From: Gemmatimonadota bacterium
GTDB lineage: Bacteria; Gemmatimonadota; Gemmatimonadetes; Longimicrobiales; Gaopeijiaceae
Direction of reading: 5' to 3'
Length of the DNA: 64,000 nucleotides
NCBI GenBank assembly: GCA_028874905.1
Contig: JAPPGZ010000092.1
Location: forward strand, 13,300-77,299
This document shows, piece after piece, positions 38,282-48,307 of the stretch. The notes under the pieces are model-generated. The model searched no databases. It was not told where the DNA came from and saw only the letters and a program-made list of their open reading frames with translations. Position numbers and translations under genes: made by a program. Numbering within the stretch: position 1 is the stretch's first letter; each line of letters opens with the position of its first letter.

Positions 38282-41104
38282 TCATCGGCCGGCTGGCCGC
38301 GGCCACAGCACATTGGAGAGAATGCGGTAGGCGCCGGGCACGCCGTAGGGCAACTGCCGGTGCAGGGCCAGTGCCAGATAGCTGTAGTGTCCCTCTCCGA
38401 CGGCCGCCGTGAGCCACACGCCGCGCTGCGGGTCCTGGCCGGTGTCGTGGGTTTCGACCAGCGGCGTGTATGCCGGATCCCATTGGGTGAAGAACTTGGA
38501 GCCGCGTTGCTCCAGCCAGCCGTCGAAGTCGGCCTCAGAGATGCGATTGGGAGTGGAGAGCAGGGGGTGAGAGGGTGCCAGCAGCCGCACGCGGGCGTCC
38601 TCCTCTGAAACCTCCTCCGCGCCCCGGGGCAGGGAGGCCGGATAGGGTGCCATCTCTGACGGCACGAACTCCTGCGTCTGGTACAGCACGACCAGGTTGC
38701 CGCCGTGACGCGAATAGTCGAGCAGCCGCTGGTTGCCTTCGACCAGATCGCGGCGAACGGCGTATGCGCGCGTGCCTACGACGATCGCGTCGAAAGCGTC
38801 CAGTTCGCCGCCGGTCAAGTCCGCTTCGTCGAGCAGCGTCACCGTTGCGCCGAGGGCCTCGATCGCGGCCGGGACCTCGTCCCCCACGCCCATTGCGTAG
38901 CCCACCGAAAGCCCGTCCAGCGAAGCGACATCAACGGCACGGACCAGCGTCCGGGCGGGGATCTCGAGCCGTGCAAGGGGCAGGTCACGGTGGTCGATGA
39001 CCTGATAGCCGGAGCGGTATTCCACAGGAGTTCCGTGAAGAGTTGCCCGCGCGACCGCCTCGATCACCGCATCGCCGCTCCAGCCGGGCGGAGTCAGGAT
39101 AGTGACTGAAGTCTCGACCACTTGCCCACGGCTGCGAAAGTCGTGCCGAATCGACGATGGCATCGCCACCCAGCCTGCGGGAAGCTCGAGTTCGGCCTCG
39201 GCGGAGACATGCGGAACATTGGCCTCCAGCCGGACGAGTACCTCGAGCGGCGCAGCGAGTGGCGGGCCAGCGTCAGCGCGGCGGTCCTGCTCTGCGCGCG
39301 CGTCCTCGCCATCCACCCCGCCCTCCGGCACCACCCTCACCGACGGGGTCACGCCCACCGACAGCGCCGGCAACACCGCCACGCGCCGCGCGACGGACCC
39401 GTACGGCAACCGCGGCACCCATCCCGTTACCGGTACGGTCACGACGAGACCCTCCAGGTCCGTAACAATCTCCGCGCGCAGAGCCGCGCCGCGCCACGGC
39501 AGATGCAGGTCCGCCGAGTCTTCGATCACATAGTGGTTTTCGGCGAGTCCCGACCGCGTGAAGTAGGGACGCGCGGTAGCGGCTTCCGATGGAATGCGGA
39601 CCTCGAGCCGGTCCTGGAATACGTGAGCGGTTCGACTCGGCTCTCCCGCTGTATCGGGCGCCGCGTCGCCCCGGCCAGAGCCCCTGACCTGCTCCCAGCG
39701 GTTGGTCTTCGCGTACAGGGTATCGCGACCGTGAACGATCCCGGTGTAGTGAGGTCTCTGCCAGTAAGGCAACACGCTCTCGACCCGCAGTGCCACCACG
39801 GCCCCCTCGCCCGGCCCGACCACGGCGCCGGCGGCCGCGCTCGCGTCAGTGCGTGTGCCGCCCGCCACGCCCGCGGTGCCGCTCTCCAGCACCGCCCGCA
39901 CCTCCACCCCCGCCGCCGCAAGGATCGCATCCTCGAACTGCCGCTGCTTGATCGCCAGGTGGAAGCCCATCTCCGGGCCCACCGGCGCCCGCCCGATCCA
40001 CGTGGTCAGCAGTTCGTGCCCGCGCAACAGTTCCTGCACCGATCTCTCGGGCGCGTTGAAGTCGAAGTCCCTCAAGACGCCGTCGACGATCGCCTGAAGG
40101 TCCGACAGCGCTCCCTCGATCCCGGCCTCCGCCTGTTCAACGAGTAGCCCGTAAAGCCCCGGCAGACTTGTGTCGAGACCCGCGAAGAAGTCGGGCGCGA
40201 CCTTGTCCGCGGCCTCGTCTGCCCCACGCGGACCCAGCTGTTCGTACCGGTACACCCGTCCACCGCTGGCCCGAACCCGCCCCGAGGTCTGCGACCGCTG
40301 CAAGCTGAGCCCCAGGCTCGCCCACTGCTGGTACGACATGCCAAGCAACGGGCTGTACGCGTCCCCCACCGCCACATCGTGGGCCTCATCCACCCGCAAC
40401 CCCCCTCGAAACACCCGGATCACCCGCCACGGCCTCAGCCCCTCCTGCGTGATCTGCTCGGGGAAGCGCGCGGGATCGGCGGCTGCGGCGACGGCTTCGG
40501 GAGTCAGCAGGCCCGCCGCGTGGTGATGGCCGTGGCCATCGCGCCGGGACCCGTGAAAACGCGACACGACGACCAGCGGTCGGTTCAGCCGGATCACCCG
40601 CACCATGTCCTCCAGTACCGCTTCCCGGTCCCAGCTGCGGAACGCCTCTTCGACCGACTTCGAATAGCCGTAGTCGACCGCGGTCGTGAAATACAGGTCG
40701 TCGAGGCCGTAGTAGCGCCCCGAAAGAACCAGCTCACGGGTGCGGATCAACCCGAGGGCATCGAAGAGCTCCGGCCCGATCGCGTTGGCGCCGGCTTCGC
40801 CGCGGTTCAGGCTGAGGAGGGCGGTGCGGGCGCCCCAGCCCCGGCTGGCCAGGGCGAGCATTCCGGAGTGCTCGTCGTCGGGATGAGCCGTGACGTGTAG
40901 GATGCTGGCGGTGGTCGTCAGCTTGCGGATGCGGTGCCACACACCCGCCGCGCCCCGGTCGACCTGCAACTCTTCACCTGGGATCGCGGAGGGGAAGGCG
41001 AGAACGCGGTCAAGGGCGGACTGCGACTGCGCGCACGCTGCGGGGGAGCCAAGTGCCAGCGCGCCCGTGATCAGGATGGGCGCGACGAACCGCCGGGAAG
41101 CCAT
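38282..41104 (-). CDS. PIG-L/LmbE family deacetylase with long C-terminal beta/GATase-like region, exported
   Basis: ILHVTAHPDDEHSGMLALASRGWGARTALLSLNRGEAGAN (PIG-L AHPDDE motif), VVSRFHGSRRDGHGHHHAAG; signal peptide; about 940 aa. Confidence 0.9.
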   Translation of the reverse strand: MASRRFVAPILITGALALGSPAACAQSQSALDRVLAFPSAIPGEELQVDRGAAGVWHRIRKLTTTASILHVTAHPDDEHSGMLALASRGWGARTALLSLNRGEAGANAIGPELFDALGLIRTRELVLSGRYYGLDDLYFTTAVDYGYSKSVEEAFRSWDREAVLEDMVRVIRLNRPLVVVSRFHGSRRDGHGHHHAAGLLTPEAVAAAADPARFPEQITQEGLRPWRVIRVFRGGLRVDEAHDVAVGDAYSPLLGMSYQQWASLGLSLQRSQTSGRVRASGGRVYRYEQLGPRGADEAADKVAPDFFAGLDTSLPGLYGLLVEQAEAGIEGALSDLQAIVDGVLRDFDFNAPERSVQELLRGHELLTTWIGRAPVGPEMGFHLAIKQRQFEDAILAAAGVEVRAVLESGTAGVAGGTRTDASAAAGAVVGPGEGAVVALRVESVLPYWQRPHYTGIVHGRDTLYAKTNRWEQVRGSGRGDAAPDTAGEPSRTAHVFQDRLEVRIPSEAATARPYFTRSGLAENHYVIEDSADLHLPWRGAALRAEIVTDLEGLVVTVPVTGWVPRLPYGSVARRVAVLPALSVGVTPSVRVVPEGGVDGEDARAEQDRRADAGPPLAAPLEVLVRLEANVPHVSAEAELELPAGWVAMPSSIRHDFRSRGQVVETSVTILTPPGWSGDAVIEAVARATLHGTPVEYRSGYQVIDHRDLPLARLEIPARTLVRAVDVASLDGLSVGYAMGVGDEVPAAIEALGATVTLLDEADLTGGELDAFDAIVVGTRAYAVRRDLVEGNQRLLDYSRHGGNLVVLYQTQEFVPSEMAPYPASLPRGAEEVSEEDARVRLLAPSHPLLSTPNRISEADFDGWLEQRGSKFFTQWDPAYTPLVETHDTGQDPQRGVWLTAAVGEGHYSYLALALHRQLPYGVPGAYRILSNVLWPRPAGR

Positions 41105-41112
41105 TCGCCGAC

Positions 41113-41463
41113 CTATCGCCGCAGCATGCCGCCAAGCGGCGTGCCTCCCATGAGGTGCAGGTGGAGGTGGTAGACTTCCTGTCCCCCGTGGTCGCGGCAG
41201 TTGATCATGACGCGGTAGCCGTCTGTCGCGATTCCCTCGTTCTCGGCGATGTCGGCGGCCACGCGGAGCATGCGCCCGAGCACGGCCTCGTCGGCTGCGG
41301 ACACGTCCGCGAGCGTGGGAATCGTCTCGTTCGGCACGATCAGGACGTGGGTGGGCGTAAGGGGACGGATGTCGCGAAAGGCGGTGACCAGGTCGTCCCG
41401 GTAGACGATGTCTGCGGGTATCTCACCCCGCACGATCTTTGAGAAAATGGTGTCTTCGGCCAT
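41113..41463 (-). CDS. HIT (histidine triad) family protein
   Basis: [21 protein letters not shown]...HVLIVPNE...[15 protein letters not shown] (HxHxH). Confidence 0.96.
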   Translation of the reverse strand: MAEDTIFSKIVRGEIPADIVYRDDLVTAFRDIRPLTPTHVLIVPNETIPTLADVSAADEAVLGRMLRVAADIAENEGIATDGYRVMINCRDHGGQEVYHLHLHLMGGTPLGGMLRR

Positions 41464-41666
41464 GTCCGTCGGCGGTTCGGGGGAAGCGGAGCGCCGAAAG
41501 TGGTGCGGACCGGATGTCCGGTACCGATAGGCGGTGCCGCCCTTTCGGATTGAGTGCTATCCTAGCATTCTGCGGAATCGGAGCAAGGGGAGAGTGGTTC
41601 GGGAGCCCGGGGACGCTTCCAGCCGATTGGCGGCCCTGGGGATGGTGGGGGGACGAGCTGTTGCGA

Positions 41667-42932
41667 ATGCACCGCATTGGACTTCGTTCGGCGTTGCTCG
41701 GAGGCCGCGGGGCGCTGGCCCTGCCCTTCGTCGCGGTGCTCGGCCTGTCGGCCTGCGAGACCGACCGCGCCGAGCAAATGGACGCGGCCGAACCGTGGCA
41801 CACCGAGCCCGAATACGAGATTGGCGGTCCAGTTGAACGGGACGCGACGTTCCTGCGGGTGACCGGCCTGCGCGTCCGCGGCGGTGGCGCGCGCATCTAC
41901 GTGTTGGACCCGGGCCGGCAACGCTTGACCGTCTGGTCACCGGACGGCGCCCAGCTCCTCGAAGTGGGATGGGCGGGGGAGCAAGAGGGTGAGCTCGGTT
42001 CGCCCGACCACATCGAGCTGGACGGTGAGGGATTCCAGCTCCGCGACGGCAACGGTTTCGTGCTTTTTGCCGATAACGGACAGCATCGGCAAACGGTGTC
42101 CCTGCCCGCGGCGGTTGACTTCGACCGCTTTCGGCTCAGACCCGAGCTGATGCTGCCGGACGGAGCGTTCGTTGTGTCCCTCCGGATTCCCAATGGGGTG
42201 CGGGCGGGCTGGTTCGGCGAAGATCCCATCGGGGATACTCCGGTCCTGCGGCTTGAGCAGGTGGAGGACCGGTGGCAGTTCGACTCCCTGGCCGTGCTCG
42301 ATATCGTCAATCGGGATATGGACATTCGTCCGAGCGAGAGCGGTTTCGGATGGTCGCTGCACGTGGCCCAGCCCTTCGGACACGCGGCCCGGCTCGACCT
42401 CCGGTCGGGCTCGAACACCCTTCTGGTCACGCGGGAGGATCCCGCCGATCCCGGACTGGTCGAACTGAGCGAAATATCCGCTGCCGGCGACACGGTCTGG
42501 TCGAGCCGCCTTCTCTTCGCGGCGATCCCGTTGTCGCCCGGCGATGTCGACATGGCATTGGAAGCGGAAGCGCGGGCGGTGTCGGGAACCGTCGGGTCAC
42601 TGTCCCTCGACGAAGCCAGAGCGCTCGTGGAAGGGGCTCTGTACGTGCCGGACTACCATCCTGCCGTCGTGGACACCGAAGTCATGTCCAACGGGGAGCT
42701 GTGGATCAGGAACCACGAAGAACCGGGCGATACGCTGGACGTCTGGTACACGGTGCAGCTTGGCGGAGACAACGCGGCGGCCCGGCGGATCCTGGTGCCA
42801 AGGTCCTTCTACCCCTTCGATGCGACCGGCACACACGTGTGGGGCATTCGGCTCGATCCCGAGGTGGGGCAGCGAGTGGTCGGCAGGCGGCTGGTTCGCG
42901 GCGGGACCGGCTCCGCGGGCGGCCCTCGGTAG
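41667..42932 (+). CDS. Hypothetical lipoprotein, possibly 6-bladed beta-propeller
   Basis: FVAVLGLSACETD lipobox-like; RIYVLDPGRQRLTVWSPDGAQLLEVGWAGEQEGELGSPDHI propeller-like blade. Confidence 0.6.
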   Translation: MHRIGLRSALLGGRGALALPFVAVLGLSACETDRAEQMDAAEPWHTEPEYEIGGPVERDATFLRVTGLRVRGGGARIYVLDPGRQRLTVWSPDGAQLLEVGWAGEQEGELGSPDHIELDGEGFQLRDGNGFVLFADNGQHRQTVSLPAAVDFDRFRLRPELMLPDGAFVVSLRIPNGVRAGWFGEDPIGDTPVLRLEQVEDRWQFDSLAVLDIVNRDMDIRPSESGFGWSLHVAQPFGHAARLDLRSGSNTLLVTREDPADPGLVELSEISAAGDTVWSSRLLFAAIPLSPGDVDMALEAEARAVSGTVGSLSLDEARALVEGALYVPDYHPAVVDTEVMSNGELWIRNHEEPGDTLDVWYTVQLGGDNAAARRILVPRSFYPFDATGTHVWGIRLDPEVGQRVVGRRLVRGGTGSAGGPR

Positions 42933-42953
42933 CTGGCGCACCCGTGATCGGCC

Positions 42954-43739
42954 CTACCGCCCGGTGAACACAGGCTCCCGCTTCTCCACGAAGGCACGCG
43001 GCCCCTCCTCGTGATCCTCCGACCCGAGCATCCGCTCGTAGATCGGGAACTGGCGCGCGTGCAGGGCACGGAATCCGTCCTCGACCGACATTCCCTCGAT
43101 CCCGCGCACGACTTCCTTGATCGCCCACAGGGACAGCGGCGCGCTGCGCGCAAGGCCATCGGCGACTTCGCGAGCCCTGGCCAGCACGTCGCCGGCTGGC
43201 ACGACCCAGTTCACAAGTCCCCAGCGATGCGCTTCGTCGGCGGACATCCGCCGCCCGATCATCAGCATCTCCATCGCCACGTTGACGGGGACCCTTCGGG
43301 GCAGGCGCTGCACGCCGCCCGCGTCGGCCATGTTGCCCAGGCGTGCCTCCGGATACCAGAATTCGGCCGCTTCGCTCGCCACCACGAGGTCCGCCGCCAG
43401 CATCAGTTCGCATCCCCCGCCCACCGCGAGCCCGTTCACGGCCGCGATCACCGGCTTGTGAAGGTCCCACAGTTCGGTGATTCCGCCGAAACCGCCGGGT
43501 CCGTAGTCCATGCGCTCGTGCTCGCCTGCCGTCGCGGCCTTGAGGTCCCAGCCCGCCGAAAAGATGCGGTCGCCCGCGCCGGTAAGGATCGCGACCCACA
43601 GGCCGTCGTCGTCGCGGAATTCACAGAACACCTCGCCCATGCGGATGCTTGTCGCGGCGTCGATTGCGTTGCCCCCGGGGCGGTCGAGCGTGACCTCGAG
43701 CACGCGGTCGCGGCGCTCGATCTTGAGAGGTTGGGACAT
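42954..43739 (-). CDS. Enoyl-CoA hydratase/isomerase family protein (carnitinyl-CoA dehydratase-like)
   Basis: LEVTLDRPGGNAIDAATSIRMGEVFCEF, AILTGAGDRIFSAGWDLK, VNGLAVGGGCELMLAADLVVAS. Confidence 0.9.
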   Translation of the reverse strand: MSQPLKIERRDRVLEVTLDRPGGNAIDAATSIRMGEVFCEFRDDDGLWVAILTGAGDRIFSAGWDLKAATAGEHERMDYGPGGFGGITELWDLHKPVIAAVNGLAVGGGCELMLAADLVVASEAAEFWYPEARLGNMADAGGVQRLPRRVPVNVAMEMLMIGRRMSADEAHRWGLVNWVVPAGDVLARAREVADGLARSAPLSLWAIKEVVRGIEGMSVEDGFRALHARQFPIYERMLGSEDHEEGPRAFVEKREPVFTGR

Positions 43740-43799
43740 GCGCAGTATTCCTTTCCTTGGTGGAAGTGTACACGCAGCAACAACAATGGGAGGGATTCC

Positions 43800-46793
43800 G
43801 TGAGGGCGACACTCTGCACATTGGGGTTCGCGGCTGTCCTGGCGACGGGTGCCGCAGCCCAGCAAGCGAGCCGGACGCAGCCTGTCCAGGGCATGCGCGA
43901 CAACGGCACAGGATACCACGCCCTGGTCGGCGCCAGGGTCGTGACCGGGCCCGGACAGGTCCTGGACGACGCCACAATCGTGATACGGGACGGCCTGGTC
44001 CAGGCGGTGGGGAGGGGCATGGAGGCGCCAGCAGGTGCACGCGTGTGGGACCTCGAGGGGCTTACCGTCTACCCGGGCTTCATCGATGCACACGCCGATC
44101 TCGAGATGGACGCGGTGTCCGAGGGTGGGGACGTTGGGCCCACGCACTGGAATCCGCAGGTCAGGGCGTGGTTCTCCACCACGCGGCACCTGGCCGACGA
44201 CGAGGACCGGCGCGCGGCGCTTCGCTCACAGGGGTTCGGCACGGCGCTGGCGGTTCCGAAGGAGGGGATCTTCCGGGGCACGGCCTCGGTTGTCAATCTC
44301 GGGGACGAAGGTGTTCGTGAACGGGTGCTGCGTCCCGATGTCGCCCAGGCGATAGGGTTCCAGCGCTCGTTCGACCTGGGCGGATCGTACCCGAACTCCG
44401 CGATGGGCACGATCGCGCTCATGAAGCAGACCCTCATGGACGCAGAGTGGTACATGCGCGCCTGGGATGCCTATGAGTCAAGTGGCCGCGCCTTCCTCCC
44501 TCCGGAGACGAGCGAGGCCCTCGCGGCGCTCGAAGACGCGGTGCAGGGCAATCAGCCGGTCGTCTTCGAGACGGGCAGCGAGGAGGAATACCTGCGGGCA
44601 CACAGTCTCTCCAGCGAGTTCAGCCTGACCCCGTGGTTCCGCGGCAACGGTCTGGAATACCGCCTTATCGACGTGCTGCGCGGACGCGGCGATCCCCTCG
44701 TCGTGCCGCTCGATTTCCCGGACGCCCCCGATGTGGGACATCCGGCGGCCGCACTGGATGCCTCGGTCGCCGACCTGCGCCACTGGTACCTCGCACCGAC
44801 CAACCCGGCCCAGTTGGCCGACGCCGGGGTCCGGTTCGCCATCACGAGCGACGGCCTTTCGTCGCTGAACGAGTTTCTGCCCAATCTGCGGCTTGCCGTG
44901 GCGCGGGGGCTGGCAGCGGACGACGCCCTGGCGGCGCTCACGACAACGCCGGCCGCCTGGCTCGGGATCGATCGCACCCACGGAACCATCGCCGAGGGCA
45001 AGGTGGCCAACCTGGTCGTCAGCGAGGGCGACCTGTTCACCGAAGAGGCCACGGTGCGCGACGTGTGGGTCCAGGGAAGGGTCTACGGAGTGACCCGGCC
45101 GGCCCAGATCGATCCCAGGGGAACCTGGCAGATCACGTCGGACGACGAGTGGGGCTTCGACGCCGACCTTGTCCTGCAGGGTCCGTTGAACCGGTTGCGC
45201 GGCTACCTCGACATAGCCAGCACGGGGCCCGAACTCCCGGGCGGTGCGCGAATCGACCTCGCGTCGGCCAGCGCGGTTGCGGAGACCGGCCGGATTCAAG
45301 CGCGCTTCAACGGCGAGGCGCTCGGCTACCAGGGAATGGCGCTCCTGTCGGGCTCCGTCCGCGGCGGCGAGTTCTACGGATGGACTTCGCTCCCGAACGG
45401 GGCGGACCCGTCTTTCCGCGGCACCCGGACGGAAGACTTCGAGGGTCCGTCACGGGGCACCGTGGCGATGGACGTGCCCGAGATCGACCTGCCGTTCATC
45501 CGGCCGATGATGGACTACGGTCGGACGTCGATTCCCGAGCAGCCCGCCGCGGTCGTGGTGCGCAACGCGACCGTCTGGACCCAGGGTCCGCAGGGCATGC
45601 TCGAAGACGCGGACTTGCTGGTTCGCGCCGGGACGGTCGAGGCGGTCGGCGTGGACCTGGACGCCCCGCGCGGCGCGGTCGAGATCGACGCCACGGGCAA
45701 GCATGTCACCCCGGGGATGATCGATCCGCACATTCATTCGGGTGTCAGCGCCGTGAACGAAAGCGGCTTCGCTATCGTCCCCGAGGTGCGCATGGGCGAT
45801 GTCGTCACCCACAACAACATCTGGATGTACCGGCAGGTGGCGGGCGGGCTCACCACCGCGCACATCAAGCACGGCTCCGCGAACCCCATCGGCGGGGAGA
45901 ACGTCTTTGTGAAGATGCGCTGGGGCTCATTGCCCGACGACCTCAAGCTGGAGAACGCGCCCCGCACGGTGAAGTTCGCCCTGGGCGAGAACCCGAAACG
46001 GCGTCAGGGACGCTACCCCGACACCCGCATGGGGACGCAGGAGATCATCCGCGACCACTTCATGGCCGCGCGCGACTACGAGCGGGAGTGGCAGCGGTGG
46101 GAGGAGACCGGTGAGGGGCTGCCGCCGCGGCGCGACCTGCGCATGGAGGCGATCCTGGACATCCTCGACCAGGAGCTGCTCATCTCGTCGCACGGCTACC
46201 GCGCCGACGAGTTCCTCGCGCTCGTCCGCCTGGCGGAGGAGTTCGGGTTCCGGGTCCAGACGCTGCAGCACGGCGTCGAGGCCTACAAGATCGCGCCCGA
46301 ACTCGCCGCGTCCGGGGTCGCCGCGGTCGTCTGGAGCGACTGGGGCGCCTTCAAGCTCGAAGCTTACGACGCGACTGTGTACAACGCGCGCATCCTGATC
46401 GAGGCCGGCGTCGTGACTTCGCTGCACTCCGACAACAGCGAGATCGCCAGCCGCATGAACTGGGAGGCGGGCAAGCTGCTCCGCACCGGGCTCACCCCCG
46501 AACAGGCGCTCTCGACGGTCACCAACCAGGCGGCCGAGGCGATCGCCATTCACGACCGGGTCGGTTCGCTGGAGGCGGGGAAGGACGCGGATTTCGTGAT
46601 CTGGAGCGGTGATCCGCTCTCGCAGTTTACGCGGGCCGAGCAGACCTGGATCGATGGCCGCCGCTACTTCTCGCTCGAAGAAGACGCGGCCATGCGGGAA
46701 CAGATCGCGCAGGAACGCACACAGTTGATCCAGGCCATCCTGTCCATCGAGGGCGGCGGCGGCCGGAGTGCTCAGACGGAGACAAACCGATGA
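43800..46793 (+). CDS. Amidohydrolase family protein with two tandem amidohydrolase-like regions, exported
   Basis: First region LEGLTVYPGFIDAHADLEMDA (HxH altered); second ATGKHVTPGMIDPHIHSGVSA (HxH intact), LHSDNSEIASRMNWEAGK; GTG start; signal LCTLGFAAVLATGAAAQ. Confidence 0.88.
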   Translation: MRATLCTLGFAAVLATGAAAQQASRTQPVQGMRDNGTGYHALVGARVVTGPGQVLDDATIVIRDGLVQAVGRGMEAPAGARVWDLEGLTVYPGFIDAHADLEMDAVSEGGDVGPTHWNPQVRAWFSTTRHLADDEDRRAALRSQGFGTALAVPKEGIFRGTASVVNLGDEGVRERVLRPDVAQAIGFQRSFDLGGSYPNSAMGTIALMKQTLMDAEWYMRAWDAYESSGRAFLPPETSEALAALEDAVQGNQPVVFETGSEEEYLRAHSLSSEFSLTPWFRGNGLEYRLIDVLRGRGDPLVVPLDFPDAPDVGHPAAALDASVADLRHWYLAPTNPAQLADAGVRFAITSDGLSSLNEFLPNLRLAVARGLAADDALAALTTTPAAWLGIDRTHGTIAEGKVANLVVSEGDLFTEEATVRDVWVQGRVYGVTRPAQIDPRGTWQITSDDEWGFDADLVLQGPLNRLRGYLDIASTGPELPGGARIDLASASAVAETGRIQARFNGEALGYQGMALLSGSVRGGEFYGWTSLPNGADPSFRGTRTEDFEGPSRGTVAMDVPEIDLPFIRPMMDYGRTSIPEQPAAVVVRNATVWTQGPQGMLEDADLLVRAGTVEAVGVDLDAPRGAVEIDATGKHVTPGMIDPHIHSGVSAVNESGFAIVPEVRMGDVVTHNNIWMYRQVAGGLTTAHIKHGSANPIGGENVFVKMRWGSLPDDLKLENAPRTVKFALGENPKRRQGRYPDTRMGTQEIIRDHFMAARDYEREWQRWEETGEGLPPRRDLRMEAILDILDQELLISSHGYRADEFLALVRLAEEFGFRVQTLQHGVEAYKIAPELAASGVAAVVWSDWGAFKLEAYDATVYNARILIEAGVVTSLHSDNSEIASRMNWEAGKLLRTGLTPEQALSTVTNQAAEAIAIHDRVGSLEAGKDADFVIWSGDPLSQFTRAEQTWIDGRRYFSLEEDAAMREQIAQERTQLIQAILSIEGGGGRSAQTETNR

Positions 46794-48169
46794 CGACGAC
46801 GACGGAGCGACGAGCGATGAAGGGAACCCTCGCACGGACAGCAAGCATGGCCGGCGTGGCCCTGGCGGTTCTTTGGGCGATGGCGCCGGCCGCGGTCGGC
46901 GCCCAGGTAAGGATGACGGTGCCGCCGCAATCGGAACCCGTGGCACTGCGCGGCGCCACCATTCACACCGTCACCAGCGGTGTCATAGAGAACGGGACGA
47001 TCCTCCTGGAGAACGGGTTGATTACCGCGATCGGTGTCGACGTGGAGATCCCGGCCGGCGCCCGCGTGGTCGACGCCACCGGCAAGCACATCTACCCCGG
47101 GCTCATCGACGCCTTCAGCACCGTGGGGATCGCCGAGATCGGTGCGGTGGGCGTCTCCAACGACATCAACGAACTGGGCGACTTCAACCCGAACGTGCGC
47201 GCGGACGTGGCCGTGAACGCCGAGAGCCGCCACATCGGCACGACGCGGTCGGCCGGTGTGCTTACCACGCTCACGACGCCCGGCGGCGGACTCGTCTCCG
47301 GCATGTCGTCCGCGCTCGCACTCGAGGGGTGGAGCTGGGAGGAGATGTCGATGCAGTCTGCCGCGGCGCTCAACGTGAACTGGCCCAACCCCAACCCCCG
47401 CCGTTTCCGCGGATTCGGCGGCTTCAGGTTCGGTCAGCAACGCGAGGACCCGCCGAGCTACGAGGAACAGGTCCAGCAGCTCAAGGACTTCTTCGCGGAA
47501 GCCCGGGCCTATCGCGATGCGGTTGCCGCCGGTGCGGAGGTGCGCAGCGACTCCCGCTACGCGGCGATGATCCCGGTCATCGACGGGGACATCCCCGTCG
47601 TGATTGCGGCCGACGGCGCGGCACAGATCAACGACGCCATCACCTGGGCGCAGGAGGAAGACCTGCGCATCGTCATCCGCGGCGGTCGCGACGCCATCCA
47701 CGTGGCGGACCGCCTGGTCGCCGAGGACATCCCGGTGATCCTGACCTCGACGATGGCCGCTCCCGGGCGGCAATACGAAGGCTACGACGGCGCCTACTCG
47801 ATGCCGGCGCGTCTCCACGAGGCGGGCGTGCGCTTCGCGATTTCGGGCGGGTCGGGGTCGCTGTATTCGAACCGGCTGCCCTTCGAGGCGGGCGTGGCCG
47901 TCGCTTTCGGGCTGCCCGAGGAGGAAGCGCTGAAGGCGGTGACGATCAACCCGGCGCAGTTCCTGGGCCTCGACGACCGTGTCGGATCGCTGGAGCCGGG
48001 CAAGCAGGCCACCTTCCTGATCACGACCGGAACGCCGCTCGACATGACCACCGACATCGAGCAGGCCTACATCCAGGGCCGCGAACTCGACATGATGGAC
48101 ATTCAGAAGTACTTCTTCGAGAAGTACATGGAGAAGGTCCGGCAGATGATGCGGCGCGTGATCATGTAG
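46790..48169 (+). CDS. Amidohydrolase-like protein, exported, metal motif apparently lost
   Basis: ATGKHIYPGLIDAFSTVGIAEIGAV; LRIVIRGGRDAIHVADRLV; KQATFLITTGTPLDM; 4-nt overlap with upstream amidohydrolase. Confidence 0.85.
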   Translation: MTTTTERRAMKGTLARTASMAGVALAVLWAMAPAAVGAQVRMTVPPQSEPVALRGATIHTVTSGVIENGTILLENGLITAIGVDVEIPAGARVVDATGKHIYPGLIDAFSTVGIAEIGAVGVSNDINELGDFNPNVRADVAVNAESRHIGTTRSAGVLTTLTTPGGGLVSGMSSALALEGWSWEEMSMQSAAALNVNWPNPNPRRFRGFGGFRFGQQREDPPSYEEQVQQLKDFFAEARAYRDAVAAGAEVRSDSRYAAMIPVIDGDIPVVIAADGAAQINDAITWAQEEDLRIVIRGGRDAIHVADRLVAEDIPVILTSTMAAPGRQYEGYDGAYSMPARLHEAGVRFAISGGSGSLYSNRLPFEAGVAVAFGLPEEEALKAVTINPAQFLGLDDRVGSLEPGKQATFLITTGTPLDMTTDIEQAYIQGRELDMMDIQKYFFEKYMEKVRQMMRRVIM

Positions 48170-48307
48170 GCGCGGCGGGCGCCCGGAGGCGGGTGCCGGC
48201 GGGCGCTTGTACAGCCGCGTCGGAAGGAGGGCACCATACCCGCCTCGATCCCGGGAACCGGACGGCTGAAGGATCTCGTCGGAGCGGAGAACGCGAGCAC
48301 GCCGCAG

